DNA of 64,000 nt from Vibrio fluvialis (GTDB lineage: Bacteria > Pseudomonadota > Gammaproteobacteria > Enterobacterales > Vibrionaceae): positions 1,860,001-1,924,000 of the forward strand of contig NZ_UHIP01000001.1 of assembly GCF_900460245.1 (NCBI RefSeq), read 5' to 3'. The notes below the pieces were generated by a model, which was not told the DNA's origin, searched no databases, and worked only from the letters and a program-made list of their open reading frames with translations. The position numbers and the translations under genes were made by a program. Of this stretch, positions 31,393 through 41,176 are shown piece after piece (within the stretch, counting starts at the first letter, position 1; each line of letters begins with the position of its first letter).

Positions 31393-32379
31393 ATGAAGTT
31401 TTTTCGCCTGTTTCCTATTGCCCTGTTTTCAAGCGCTGCGATTGCCTCTTCTCAGGCAACGTTTTCACTCCATTTAGATAACGATGGTGTTTTTGGTGTT
31501 GACGAAGAATACACCAACGGGATTTTCCTGACTTACACCTCTCAAGGCATCACTCCATATTGGTGGGCTAAACCGCTCAGTCTTTCAGCCTGGGGCGCAA
31601 ACAGCTTAGATAAGTGGGAGATCAGCGTCGGCCATAAGATGTGGACACCGTCAGACATCACTCTCGAAACCCCGCAGCCCAACGAACGCCCATACGCCGG
31701 TTATTTACATGCTGAGTTCAATTATCTGAGTTTGCATCCGCAGCAGGCGCAGCGATTCAACTTAACCATTGGCACCACAGGTGAAAACTCAATGGCAGAG
31801 AAAGCGCAGATACTGGTACATGGCATTACCAAATCAGACGATCCCAACGGTTGGGACTATCAGGTCGAAAACAAAATCGCTGGCAGCGTCGGCTATCTTG
31901 GCCACTTTAACTGGATACGCACCCGTTCTTTGGGAGGGCTCGAATGGGACATTGCTAATGTGTCAGAAGTGAATGTGGGTAACTTTCGCAGCGATGCATC
32001 GACCGGAGTGATGCTCAGATGGGGGCAAGATCTGGCCGGCAACTTTGGCAGTGCACAAATTTCCGCGGAAAAGCCTTTTCTTCCCGGTATGATTGGCGCT
32101 TCAACCCACGGCTGGTTCCTGTTTGGTGGTGTGGAAGGGCGTTATCGGTTCAACGACCTTACCATTGAAGGCAATCGTCCGCTGAATGGGTTGGAACATG
32201 AAGCGAACTACTATGATGTGACTTTAGAACCTTGGCAGGCCACTGCGGTACTGGGTGCCGCTTGGTATGGGTCACTGATTGGCGCGAGTATCGCAACAAC
32301 GGCCAATACCGCAGAGTACAAAGAAAGCTCTCGCAATATCCACGGTACTGGCTCATTTACGCTTTATGCGTTTTTCTGA
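31393..32379 (+). CDS. LpxR-family outer-membrane lipid A deacylase-like protein (DUF2219)
   Basis: The 328-residue protein has a signal peptide (FFRLFPIALFSSAAIASS) and a barrel-like pattern ending in aromatic Phe (FTLYAFF). It has the LpxR signature LHLDNDGVFGVDEEYTNG (Asn-Asp pair) and a histidine in ILVHGITKSDDPNGWDYQ, equivalent to the proposed catalytic site of Salmonella LpxR, which removes the 3'-acyloxyacyl chain of lipid A. Activity on vibrio lipid A is an inference from family. It is flanked by pflB and, convergently, a chemoreceptor gene that ends 10 bases away. Confidence 0.85.
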   Translation: MKFFRLFPIALFSSAAIASSQATFSLHLDNDGVFGVDEEYTNGIFLTYTSQGITPYWWAKPLSLSAWGANSLDKWEISVGHKMWTPSDITLETPQPNERPYAGYLHAEFNYLSLHPQQAQRFNLTIGTTGENSMAEKAQILVHGITKSDDPNGWDYQVENKIAGSVGYLGHFNWIRTRSLGGLEWDIANVSEVNVGNFRSDASTGVMLRWGQDLAGNFGSAQISAEKPFLPGMIGASTHGWFLFGGVEGRYRFNDLTIEGNRPLNGLEHEANYYDVTLEPWQATAVLGAAWYGSLIGASIATTANTAEYKESSRNIHGTGSFTLYAFF

Positions 32380-32389
32380 TCGGTAATCG

Positions 32390-34270
32390 CTAAATGGTGA
32401 ATCGCTGACAATCGCTATTGAGGCTGGTTGAACGCTGATCCACCACTTGGCTGGTCGAGCGTAACTGCTCATTATTGTCTTCCAATTGTTTCATTGCCAC
32501 CGAAATCTGAATCATACTGTCTGCCATGGACTGACTGGTGGTCGCTAACTCTTTCATCGACGCAAAAATCACTTCCGTCTGGTGCGCTGCTTGTTCAGCC
32601 TTTTCCGTAATGTGAGTCAGCGCTTCCATTGCTTCGAGTCCACGCTCCTGTCCCACTTTCATACTGTGTTCAGATTGCCCGATAAACTGAATCACTTCGG
32701 CGCTCTCTTTTTTCATGGTTTCAATCGTTCCGGAAATTTCGGTCACCGCATTCACCGTGCGCACCGCCAAGCTGCGAACTTCATCCGCCACGACGGCAAA
32801 GCCGCGTCCCTGCTCACCTGCTCGCGCTGCTTCGATCGCAGCGTTGAGAGCCAGCAAGTTAGTTTGTTCAGCGATGCCATTGATGATTTCCATCACCGAA
32901 TCGACTTTAGACGATGCTTGTTCTAACTGCTGAATATGACCTGCTGCGGAGTTAAGGATCTTACCCACTTCCTCCAGCGAACCGATCGCGGCGGCAATGA
33001 CTTTCGAACCGTCTTCCGCAGCTTGAGTGGAAGATTTACTGACATCAGACACAAACTCCAGAGAGTTCGACACTTCTTGAGTCGTCACACTCACCTCTTC
33101 AGTCGCAGAAGCCAACAATTGCGTCTGACCAAGAATATCGGATTGGCTGCGTGCCAGGTTATCGATGCCTGAATTGAGCTCAGCTGCGTCACCAGACAAA
33201 GCTTGGCTGCGATCCTGAACCGCCTTGACCAGCTCGCCTAAGTTTTCGCAGCTCTGGTTAATGGCCACCGCCAGCTGGTTAAACTCATCATTGGTGTTGC
33301 GTGTAATCGCCAAGCGCTGGGACAAATCACCGGCAGACAAACGTTCAAGAATCGCTTTGGTTTGCGCCAAAGAGCGTGAGAGTGAAAGGCTCAGCATGAC
33401 AAAGATAGAAATAGTAATCACCGCCAGCGCTGCACAAGCCACCAGCACAGACCACAATGTCTTGTTACCAGAACTCTCCGCGGCATTGCGGAATTGCGTG
33501 CTCATGGACTCCAATTTTTCAGAAATTGTTTCAATCAATTCGCGAGCCTGAGTTTCGCTGCCGACTAATGCCGCTTCCTGCTCTTTAACCTGCTGGGATA
33601 ATTCGCTCACACGCGCAAAGGTGGTTTTGAACTGTTCGATTTCTTTTTTATACAGCTCCAACATCGCATAGGAATTCGAGGAGCTGACAAATCCCGCCAT
33701 CGCACGGTTAAAGAGTTTCAGATTTTGTTCGTTCGGTTGAAGTAAGTAATTCTGCTGAGTTTTGATCATCGCCTGAAAATCAGAATTGATGGTCACCATA
33801 CCGGTTTCTTCAATTTTCTTTTCAATCGTTGTCGCCAATGATTTCAACTCGCCCAGTTTGCCTTCATCAACATTGAAACCCAACTCGGCTTTGATCGCCA
33901 TCCATGGACGCAGTGCGCCATCGAAAGACTGAATCGCCTGACCAAGCTGGTTGGCTTCATTGTCAAAACCAATGGATTTGAGGAACTGGACGTCTTTGTC
34001 CACTTCGATCATCAGTTCTTTTAACTGGGTGGTTGTTTCACCAATTTGCGTGGCATTGAGGTCGTCACGCTCGGCGGCCAGCGTTAATAATTTGGCCTGA
34101 GTTGAATGGATTGCGACGGTACCAGAACTGATGTTACTGCTGTTTTGGTACTGGCTGCTCATGCTTTTCAGACTCGAGGCAGTATAGAGTCCTAAAGCGA
34201 TGAAACCGATGCAAAGAACAACGATAAATACGCTGATTTTTTGTTTCTGAGAAAGATTAAGTACTTCCAT
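32390..34270 (-). CDS. Methyl-accepting chemotaxis protein with helical-bundle sensor
   Basis: This chemoreceptor has 626 residues from the ATG at 34270 behind AAGGA. The frame extends 14 codons upstream without support. A membrane helix (about 10-30), a periplasmic, largely helical domain (about 35-270) and a second membrane helix (about 273-295) precede HAMP ([23 protein letters not shown]) and the signalling hairpin ([38 protein letters not shown]). No C-terminal docking pentapeptide is present. The ligand is unknown. It lies between pflB and pflA on the opposite strand. Confidence 0.92.
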   Translation of the reverse strand: MEVLNLSQKQKISVFIVVLCIGFIALGLYTASSLKSMSSQYQNSSNISSGTVAIHSTQAKLLTLAAERDDLNATQIGETTTQLKELMIEVDKDVQFLKSIGFDNEANQLGQAIQSFDGALRPWMAIKAELGFNVDEGKLGELKSLATTIEKKIEETGMVTINSDFQAMIKTQQNYLLQPNEQNLKLFNRAMAGFVSSSNSYAMLELYKKEIEQFKTTFARVSELSQQVKEQEAALVGSETQARELIETISEKLESMSTQFRNAAESSGNKTLWSVLVACAALAVITISIFVMLSLSLSRSLAQTKAILERLSAGDLSQRLAITRNTNDEFNQLAVAINQSCENLGELVKAVQDRSQALSGDAAELNSGIDNLARSQSDILGQTQLLASATEEVSVTTQEVSNSLEFVSDVSKSSTQAAEDGSKVIAAAIGSLEEVGKILNSAAGHIQQLEQASSKVDSVMEIINGIAEQTNLLALNAAIEAARAGEQGRGFAVVADEVRSLAVRTVNAVTEISGTIETMKKESAEVIQFIGQSEHSMKVGQERGLEAMEALTHITEKAEQAAHQTEVIFASMKELATTSQSMADSMIQISVAMKQLEDNNEQLRSTSQVVDQRSTSLNSDCQRFTI

Positions 34271-34496
34271 GTAATGATTCCTTACCACTGTGCAAGTGAC
34301 TATCGACATCAAGGAAAACGTGTGTGCTTTGTGTAAATATTCTTATAATTTGCAACATTCTTATAACACAGTTTTGTACAAAATCGATTGTTTTTCTACC
34401 AGTTGTAAGTAGCCCACAGATTGAGTAAGGAAAACCTATTTAAACCCTACCTTTTGTAATAAAATAACGAACACACTCAGCAAATGAGAGCAACTT

Positions 34497-35237
34497 ATGT
34501 CTACTATTGGTCGTATCCATTCGTTTGAATCTTGCGGCACTGTCGATGGCCCCGGTATTCGATTTATTGTCTTCCTCCAAGGTTGCTTATTCCGTTGTAA
34601 GTACTGCCACAATCGCGATACATGGGACACTCATATTGGTAAAGAAGTGTCAGTGGATGAGATCATTGCAGAAGCGAAATCCTACCGCCATTTCATGAAC
34701 GCGTCAGGCGGCGGCGTGACCTGTTCGGGTGGCGAATCTATGCTGCAACCAGAATTTGTGCGCGATTTTTTCCGCGCAGCGCAAGCGGAAGGGATTCATA
34801 CCTGTCTTGACACCAACGGCTACATTCGCAAATACACCCCTGTTATTGATGAAGTACTGGAAGCCACTGATCTGGTGATGCTGGATATCAAACAGATGCA
34901 GGATGAAATTCATCAGGACCTGATTGGTGTTTCCAACAAACGCACTTTGGATTTTGCCCGTTACCTGCAAAAGTTGGGTAAGAAGACCTGGATTCGTTAC
35001 GTAGTCGTTCCCGGCTATACCGATGATGATGAATCAGCGCATCTGCTTGGCCAGTTTATTCAGGACATGGACAACGTTGAGAAAATTGAGTTGTTGCCGT
35101 ATCACAAACTTGGCGCACACAAGTGGGAAGCGATGGGTGAAGAATATCCTCTTGAGGGAGTGAACCCACCAAGCAAAGAAACGATGGACAAAATCGTTTC
35201 AATCCTTGAGCAGTATCACTCAAACGTAAAATACTGA
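34497..35237 (+). CDS. pflA: Pyruvate formate-lyase-activating enzyme
   Basis: PflA is a radical-SAM enzyme that installs the glycyl radical on PflB. The 246-residue protein carries the CxxxCxxC motif as Cys30, Cys34 and Cys37 ([14 protein letters not shown]), the SAM-binding GGE motif (CSGGESML) and the N-terminal [18 protein letters not shown]. Length equals E. coli PflA. It has its own upstream region after the divergent chemoreceptor gene and ends in a terminator that touches the next gene's ribosome site. Confidence 0.97.
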   Translation: MSTIGRIHSFESCGTVDGPGIRFIVFLQGCLFRCKYCHNRDTWDTHIGKEVSVDEIIAEAKSYRHFMNASGGGVTCSGGESMLQPEFVRDFFRAAQAEGIHTCLDTNGYIRKYTPVIDEVLEATDLVMLDIKQMQDEIHQDLIGVSNKRTLDFARYLQKLGKKTWIRYVVVPGYTDDDESAHLLGQFIQDMDNVEKIELLPYHKLGAHKWEAMGEEYPLEGVNPPSKETMDKIVSILEQYHSNVKY

Positions 35238-35260
35238 TTCAATCTGCTGCATGAATCGTA

Positions 35261-35292
35261 AAAAATACCAGCTGTCGAGCTGGTATTTTTTT
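35261..35292 (+). terminator. Terminator of pflA abutting the next gene
   Basis: AAAAATACCAGCT pairs with AGCTGGTATTTTT (loop GTCG), followed by further T. The ribosome site TGAGGA of the CbiM-like gene begins at the last T of the tail (35292). Confidence 0.88.
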
Positions 35293-35303
35293 GAGGATTT
35301 CAT

Positions 35304-35966
35304 GTGCAGTTAGAAGAGTTGGCATCCCTAATCATTGTTTTAATCTTTCTCGCTCTGGCTTTACGCGATGTCAGGAGCACCTTCTGGCCCAAATTTACTC
35401 ACGAGAAATCTTTCCAACATCTCACCTACTTCGTGATTTTTGCGCTGTTTTTGCTGTGGTCGGCTCAGGCCAGTGTCAAAGAAGGCTTGCAGATTCATTT
35501 TCTCGCACTGACAACGTTAACCATGATGTATGGCTGGCGCTGTGCATTTGTGTTAACACTACCTGTCACCGTCGCGCTGGTCGTTGTCGGCAAGCTTGGG
35601 CTCTATGATGTCCCCGAATATCTGCTACTGTCCGTCCTGCTGCCAATTTTGATCAGTTACGCCATTTTTGCCCTGAGTTATCATTACCTGCCACGGAACA
35701 TTTTTGTGTTTATTTTTGTTGCAGGTTTCTTTAACGGCGGCATGACGGGGAGTTTACATCTGCTGCTCAACACGCTTTACCAACTCACGTTTGGCTCACA
35801 CGACTGGCACACCATTTACGATAACTACCTCATCTTCGTCCCTTTGCTGGCCTTTCCTGAAGGGTTACTTAATGGCATGGCTCTGGCCATTTTGTCGGTA
35901 TTTAAGCCGGAATGGTTGCGCGTTTTCTCTGACAGAGACTATATCTACAACCACTACCATAAGTAA
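35304..35966 (+). CDS. CbiM-like (energy-coupling factor type) integral membrane protein
   Basis: This is a 220-residue membrane protein with about six hydrophobic helices, starting at GTG (35304) six to seven bases after TGAGGA. An ATG two bases earlier is out of frame and stops at once. The C-terminal stretch FPEGLLNGMALAILSVFKPEW matches the CbiM/PF01891 family of metal (Co/Ni) uptake membrane components. No ATPase or CbiQ-like partner lies nearby, so it is an orphan. Metal specificity is not readable. It sits directly after the pflA terminator, so expression probably needs read-through or a promoter inside pflA. Confidence 0.75.
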   Translation: MQLEELASLIIVLIFLALALRDVRSTFWPKFTHEKSFQHLTYFVIFALFLLWSAQASVKEGLQIHFLALTTLTMMYGWRCAFVLTLPVTVALVVVGKLGLYDVPEYLLLSVLLPILISYAIFALSYHYLPRNIFVFIFVAGFFNGGMTGSLHLLLNTLYQLTFGSHDWHTIYDNYLIFVPLLAFPEGLLNGMALAILSVFKPEWLRVFSDRDYIYNHYHK

Positions 35967-36171
35967 TGAGACTGATACGCACCAATCTCACATTGAAAGA
36001 GATATCACCGCTCAGATACTTCAGCGCGCGGGACTAAACTTTGATAAGAAAAGTTGCAGATATTTTGTACTTTCTCCATTAAATCCGTGTTGAGATCATG
36101 TTTCAGAGTTACCCAATGCTGTTAACCTTAACTCAGAAAAATTACACAGTTTAACTTTAGTGAGGCCAGCT

Positions 36172-36672
36172 ATGGAAATGACAAACGCACAACGTCTGAT
36201 CCTGTCTAACCAGTACACATTAATGTCTCAGCTTGATCCGGAAAATGCAGCCAAGTACCAACGCCTACAAACGATCGTTGAGCGCGGTTATGAGCTGCAA
36301 ATGTGCGAGCTCAACAAAGAATTTGGCTGCATCTCTGAAGCACAATGCCGTGAAGTCATCGACATCATGGAGATGTACCACGCGATGCAAGAGTCCTTCA
36401 ACATGCTTGAAGAGCATGAACGTAAAGACGTGGATGCTCGCCGCCTGAACTTCCTGGGCTACGACAACGCTTCAGAATCGCAATTGGTGAATTACGTCCG
36501 CTTCCTGACCAATTCTGAAGGTCTGTATCCGCAGTTTGACAAAGGCGACCATCACTTTAATAGCCAAACGCCAATGCAGGAAAAATACCGCCGCATGCTG
36601 ACTACCTGGCGCAACTGCCCTCGTCAGTACCATTTGTCTGCGAGCGAGTTAAGACAAATTTTCAACGCATAA
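36172..36672 (+). CDS. yfbU: YfbU family protein (UPF0304)
   Basis: This 166-residue cytoplasmic protein begins [20 protein letters not shown], nearly the E. coli YfbU start, so I use ATG 36172 (after GAGG) rather than the upstream GTG. Other family blocks: [36 protein letters not shown] and the ending [19 protein letters not shown]. coli YfbU has been linked to cell death phenotypes, but its function is not established. It is isolated by a 205-base gap upstream and a terminator downstream. Confidence 0.92.
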   Translation: MEMTNAQRLILSNQYTLMSQLDPENAAKYQRLQTIVERGYELQMCELNKEFGCISEAQCREVIDIMEMYHAMQESFNMLEEHERKDVDARRLNFLGYDNASESQLVNYVRFLTNSEGLYPQFDKGDHHFNSQTPMQEKYRRMLTTWRNCPRQYHLSASELRQIFNA

Positions 36673-36681
36673 ATCAATGAG

Positions 36682-36708
36682 AAAAGGCTGGTTTAACCAG
36701 CCTTTTTC
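36682..36708. terminator. Bidirectional terminator between yfbU and the MipA/OmpV gene
   Basis: AAAAGGCTGG pairs with CCAGCCTTTT around loop TTTAA, with T-runs on both strands. Confidence 0.85.
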
Positions 36709-36735
36709 ATGCCTGACCTAGCAACGATCTTACGT

Positions 36736-37491
36736 TTAGAAGACGTAAGCAATACCCAGCGTTCCCATCGTGCTGGTGTCACGGCCAACGACCGGACTCG
36801 CCGACAGATCGCCGTCTAAGTTCGAATAACGAATGCCACCGCTGACGCGAATGCTTCGGGTCACTGACCAGTATGCCGTGGCACCAATAAAGTACTGACC
36901 ATCCCAATCGGCTTCATATTCCGCCAAACCACTGCGCGCAGACTCTTCGGCCGAGACGCCATACAAGTGATTATTCAGTTTGTCAGAATTGTACGAGTAA
37001 CCAATCGCCGGAGTAATGCCCCAGTTATCAAACCGCAAGGGTAAACGCCAGGCTATCTCCGCATACATACCGTCATGACGCCCAGCGACATCAGCGCCAA
37101 CTGAGGCTTCCCACATACCCACGAAGGTGCGCATTTGATAACTCACACCACCCAGCACCGTTGACTTACGTTTATCCAGCAAACGAATTTGTGGATCATC
37201 CGAGTCCTCCGGCTTCAGTGTCCGAGGATCATACGCCAAGCGAAACACGATATTGTGGTCTGAACCCATGGGAAACAAGCGATAGCCTGCGGTAAACCCG
37301 CGCAGGAACAGATGTTCTCCTTCGTAACCAATCAAGGGGATAACGGTGCGGTCTGATGGAGTGTCTTTGTACACTGCGGGTGAATACGCCGCCGCAACGC
37401 CCAGTGACCACTGAGACATTTCCGCGTGCGCAAAGGTAGATACAGCCAGGACAGGTAGTGCCCAGGCTGCCTTAAAAATTGAATAACGCAT
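36736..37491 (-). CDS. MipA/OmpV family outer-membrane protein
   Basis: The 251-residue protein has a signal peptide (FKAAWALPVLAVSTFAHA) and beta-barrel character. It starts with WSLGVAAAYSPAVYKD and ends in LGIAYVF with a terminal Phe. The family motifs VIPLIGYEGEHLFLRGF and ARSGLAEYEAD fit MipA/OmpV. MipA is a scaffold for murein enzymes in E. coli, while vibrio OmpV-type proteins are linked to osmotic response. No specific role can be assigned here. It is read divergently from prkA. Confidence 0.87.
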   Translation of the reverse strand: MRYSIFKAAWALPVLAVSTFAHAEMSQWSLGVAAAYSPAVYKDTPSDRTVIPLIGYEGEHLFLRGFTAGYRLFPMGSDHNIVFRLAYDPRTLKPEDSDDPQIRLLDKRKSTVLGGVSYQMRTFVGMWEASVGADVAGRHDGMYAEIAWRLPLRFDNWGITPAIGYSYNSDKLNNHLYGVSAEESARSGLAEYEADWDGQYFIGATAYWSVTRSIRVSGGIRYSNLDGDLSASPVVGRDTSTMGTLGIAYVF

Positions 37492-37827
37492 ACTGACCTT
37501 GTGAAATCGTTCTAATTAAAATTGGATTTTGATGATACGACGAGTGCGTTCCACTCACAATCTTTGCTCGGACTTTCACCGTTTTTCGCCATCGATTCTC
37601 GACCTATCTTCTGTTAACTCTCTTAATCCTTCGAAAATCTTATTGAACGATCTGTGAACATTCACCGTAAAAATACACGTAAGAAAAGGCGCTAAATCAG
37701 TCACGATTTTGAAATAAACACATAATCTCTAAGCAAAATAGACAATTGCGAACTAGGCTTAGATCGTTAGGGATTTGTGTTTTTAAGCGGTTGTATGTCA
37801 TCACGACATTTTCAGAGGGGAATCACT
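37492..37827. other. Divergent promoter region (MipA/OmpV gene and prkA)
   Basis: This 336-base gap has no acceptable gene. It must hold both promoters. I see no clear operator, and GAGGGG before 37828 is the prkA ribosome site. Confidence 0.6.
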
Positions 37828-39762
37828 ATGAGTATTTTTGACCACTTTCAGGCACGCTATGAAGCAGCCAAGGACGAAGAGCTTTCCATTCAGGAATTTC
37901 TAGCTCTGTGTAAAGAAGACAAAAGTGCTTACGCCAACGCAGCGGAGCGCTTGCTAATCGCTATCGGCGAACCCGAGTTTGTCGATACATCAAAACACCC
38001 GCGTCTCAGTCGAATTTTTTCAAACCGTGTGATTTCTCGCTACAAAACGTTCGAAGACTTCTACGGTATGGAAGACGCTATCGAACAAATCGTTTCTTAC
38101 CTCAAACACGCTGCCCAAGGACTGGAAGAGCGTAAACAGATCTTGTATTTACTCGGCCCGGTGGGCGGCGGTAAATCATCGCTGGCAGAAAAGCTGAAAG
38201 CTCTGATGCAGCAAATGCCAATTTATGTGTTGTCAGTCAACGGGCAACGCAGCCCGGTAAACGATCATCCATTCTGTCTGTTTGACGTCAACGAAGACGG
38301 CGACCTGCTGAAACAGGAATATGGTATCGAGAAACGTTACCTGCGCTCCATCATGTCTCCTTGGGCGGCAAAACGCCTGCATGAATTCGGTGGTGATATT
38401 ACTAAGTTCAAAGTCGTCAAAGTGCGCCCTTCCATTCTGGACCAAATCGCGGTTGCCAAAACTGAGCCGGGCGATGAGAACAATCAGGATATTTCATCAC
38501 TGGTGGGTAAAGTCGACATTCGTAAACTGGAACATTTCTCTCAGGATGACCCGGATGCGTATAGCTACTCAGGTGCGCTATGCCGAGCCAACCAAGGCTT
38601 GATGGAATTCGTTGAGATGTTCAAAGCACCAATCAAAGTCCTCCACCCGTTGCTGACCGCAACGCAGGAAGGCAACTATAACGGTACTGAAGGCCTGTCT
38701 GCCCTGCCGTTTGATGGCATGATTCTGGCGCACTCGAACGAATCTGAATGGCAAACTTTCCGCAACAACAAAAACAATGAGGCCTTCCTTGACCGTGTGT
38801 ACATCGTCAAAGTGCCTTACTGTCTGCGTGTATCGGAAGAAGTCAAAATTTATCAGAAACTGCTCGACCATAGTGAACTGTCGCAAGCGCCATGCGCGCC
38901 AAGTACCTTGGATCTATTGGCCCAGTTCAGCGTGCTCTCTCGTCTGAAAACACCAGAAAACTCGTCCGTGTTCTCCAAAATGCGAGTCTACGATGGTGAA
39001 ACACTCAAAGATACCGACCCGAAAGCGAAAAGCTATCAGGAGTATCGCGATTACGCCGGAGTGGATGAAGGGATGTCCGGTCTGTCGACCCGTTTCGCGT
39101 TCAAGATCCTGTCACGCGTGTTCAACTTCGACCACAGCGAAGTGGCCGCAAACCCGGTTCATCTGTTCTACGTTATTGAGCAACAAGTCGAACGTGAGCA
39201 GTTCCCGCAAGAAACCGCCGATCGCTATCTGGAATTCCTCAAAGGCTATCTGGTTCCGCGTTATGTGGAATTTATTGGCAAAGAAATTCAGACCGCTTAC
39301 CTCGAGTCTTACTCGGAGTACGGTCAGAATATTTTCGACCGTTATGTCACCTACGCTGACTTCTGGATTCAGGATCAGGAATACCGCGACCCTGAAACCG
39401 GCCAGCTGTTTGACCGTTCAGCCCTGAACAGTGAACTGGAGAAAATTGAGAAAACCGCAGGCATCAGTAACCCGAAAGATTTCCGCAACGAAATCGTCAA
39501 TTTCGTGTTGCGTGCCCGTGCCAACAACAATGGTCAGAACCCGGTTTGGACCAGCTACGAAAAACTACGCACCGTGATCGAGAAAAAAATGTTCTCGAAT
39601 ACCGAAGAGTTACTTCCTGTTATCTCCTTCAATGCGAAAACCTCTTCTGATGATCAGAAGAAACACGACGACTTTGTCGCCCGTATGATGGAGAAGGGCT
39701 ACACAGAGAAGCAAGTCCGATTGCTGTCTGAGTGGTATTTACGCGTTCGTAAATCCTCTTAA
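37828..39762 (+). CDS. prkA: PrkA-family serine protein kinase (YeaG)
   Basis: This protein has 644 residues from ATG 37828 (MSIFDHFQARYEAAKDEELS) behind AGAGGGG. The length equals E. coli YeaG. An N-terminal AAA+ ATPase-type domain has Walker A GPVGGGKS at 110-117. The C-terminal PrkA kinase domain covers about residues 400-640. E. coli YeaG responds to nitrogen starvation and metabolic stress, and Bacillus PrkA affects sporulation. It leads a three-gene run with yeaH and spoVR, a conserved association in stress biology. Targets are unknown. Confidence 0.94.
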   Translation: MSIFDHFQARYEAAKDEELSIQEFLALCKEDKSAYANAAERLLIAIGEPEFVDTSKHPRLSRIFSNRVISRYKTFEDFYGMEDAIEQIVSYLKHAAQGLEERKQILYLLGPVGGGKSSLAEKLKALMQQMPIYVLSVNGQRSPVNDHPFCLFDVNEDGDLLKQEYGIEKRYLRSIMSPWAAKRLHEFGGDITKFKVVKVRPSILDQIAVAKTEPGDENNQDISSLVGKVDIRKLEHFSQDDPDAYSYSGALCRANQGLMEFVEMFKAPIKVLHPLLTATQEGNYNGTEGLSALPFDGMILAHSNESEWQTFRNNKNNEAFLDRVYIVKVPYCLRVSEEVKIYQKLLDHSELSQAPCAPSTLDLLAQFSVLSRLKTPENSSVFSKMRVYDGETLKDTDPKAKSYQEYRDYAGVDEGMSGLSTRFAFKILSRVFNFDHSEVAANPVHLFYVIEQQVEREQFPQETADRYLEFLKGYLVPRYVEFIGKEIQTAYLESYSEYGQNIFDRYVTYADFWIQDQEYRDPETGQLFDRSALNSELEKIEKTAGISNPKDFRNEIVNFVLRARANNNGQNPVWTSYEKLRTVIEKKMFSNTEELLPVISFNAKTSSDDQKKHDDFVARMMEKGYTEKQVRLLSEWYLRVRKSS

Positions 39763-39896
39763 CAGTCAATCAGCCCTGGCATAAGTGGCGGTGGCATTCG
39801 GATAGGATGCCACTTCTGCTGGTCTAACACTCAGGGCAGGCCCGAAGTCGTATGAGCGAACAACGCTCACTGGGGGACGTTTACAGGGAGAATCTC

Positions 39897-41165
39897 ATGG
39901 CGCAATTTATCGACAGAAGGTTGAACGGCAAGAACAAGAGCGCAGTCAACAGACAGCGTTTCTTACGCCGTTACAAAGAGCAGATCAAGGAATCGGTCGC
40001 CGATGCCGTAAATCGTCGTTCCATCACCAACACAGAAACGGGCGAAGATGTTTCCATTCCGCATCGTGACATTAAGGAACCGGTTTTCCATCAAGGCAAA
40101 GGCGGCCTGCGTGAACGCGTGCATCCGGGTAACGACCAGTTCATTCGCGGCGACAAAATCGAACGCCCGAAAGGCGGTCAGGGAGGCGGTTCAGGTGAAG
40201 GTGAAGCGAGTCCCGACGGCGAAGGTCAGGATGATTTTGTATTTCAGATTTCAAAAGACGAATATCTGGACATTCTGTTTGAAGACCTTGAACTACCCAA
40301 CCTGAAGAAAAATCAGGTCAATAAAATCCGTGAATGGAAAACGCATCGCTCCGGTTTCCAGACCGCGGGGATTCCAGCCAACATTTCCGTGGTGCGCTCG
40401 CTACAGCAATCGCTCGCTCGCCGCACGGCCATGACGGCAGGTAAACGACGTCTCATGCATGAGCTCGAAGCAGAACTCGAACGTATCCAGAATTCGGAGC
40501 CTGCTCAAATGCTGGAAGAACGTCGTATCAAACAAGAAATTGAAGAGCTGCGCAAAAAAATTGAAAGCGTACCTTTCATAGACACATTCGATTTACGCTT
40601 CAAAAACTATGAAAAAAGACCGGTGCCTTCCAGTCAGGCCGTCATGTTTTGTCTGATGGACGTTTCCGGCTCTATGGATCAGGCCACCAAAGACATCGCC
40701 AAACGTTTTTATGTCTTGCTGTATCTGTTCCTGACCCGAACCTATGAAAACGTTGAAGTGGTTTTCATTCGTCACCACACACAAGCCAAAGAAGTGGATG
40801 AACACGAGTTTTTCTATTCTCAGGAAACCGGGGGCACCATTGTCTCCAGTGCGCTCAAGCTGATGCATGAAATCATCGAGGCGCGTTATCCGCTCGGAGA
40901 ATGGAATATCTACGGCGCGCAAGCTTCCGACGGCGACAACTGGGCCGACGACTCACCTCGTTGTAAAGAGCTACTGACGAACAAACTCCTGCCCTACTGC
41001 CAGTACTATGCGTACATCGAAATTACTCGACGCTCGCATCAGACTCTGTGGCATGAATACGAAAAACTGCAGCCTTCATTCGATAATTTTGCAATGAAGA
41101 ACATTCGTAATGTGGAAGACATTTTCCCTGTGTTCAGGGAGCTGTTCCATAAGGAAACGGCATAG
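39897..41165 (+). CDS. yeaH: YeaH/YhbH family protein (DUF444)
   Basis: This protein has 422 residues from ATG 39897 ([20 protein letters not shown]) behind AGGGAG. A 15-codon extension upstream is not supported. A Gly/Ser/Glu-rich linker (about residues 90-120) precedes a von Willebrand A-like domain with a MIDAS-type motif [26 protein letters not shown] and [12 protein letters not shown]. It co-occurs with PrkA and SpoVR and may act as its partner or substrate. It is 134 bases after prkA, where a hairpin (GTGGCAT/ATGCCAC, 39791-39813) could process the transcript. Confidence 0.93.
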   Translation: MAQFIDRRLNGKNKSAVNRQRFLRRYKEQIKESVADAVNRRSITNTETGEDVSIPHRDIKEPVFHQGKGGLRERVHPGNDQFIRGDKIERPKGGQGGGSGEGEASPDGEGQDDFVFQISKDEYLDILFEDLELPNLKKNQVNKIREWKTHRSGFQTAGIPANISVVRSLQQSLARRTAMTAGKRRLMHELEAELERIQNSEPAQMLEERRIKQEIEELRKKIESVPFIDTFDLRFKNYEKRPVPSSQAVMFCLMDVSGSMDQATKDIAKRFYVLLYLFLTRTYENVEVVFIRHHTQAKEVDEHEFFYSQETGGTIVSSALKLMHEIIEARYPLGEWNIYGAQASDGDNWADDSPRCKELLTNKLLPYCQYYAYIEITRRSHQTLWHEYEKLQPSFDNFAMKNIRNVEDIFPVFRELFHKETA

Positions 41166-41176
41166 GGGGAGCGCAC

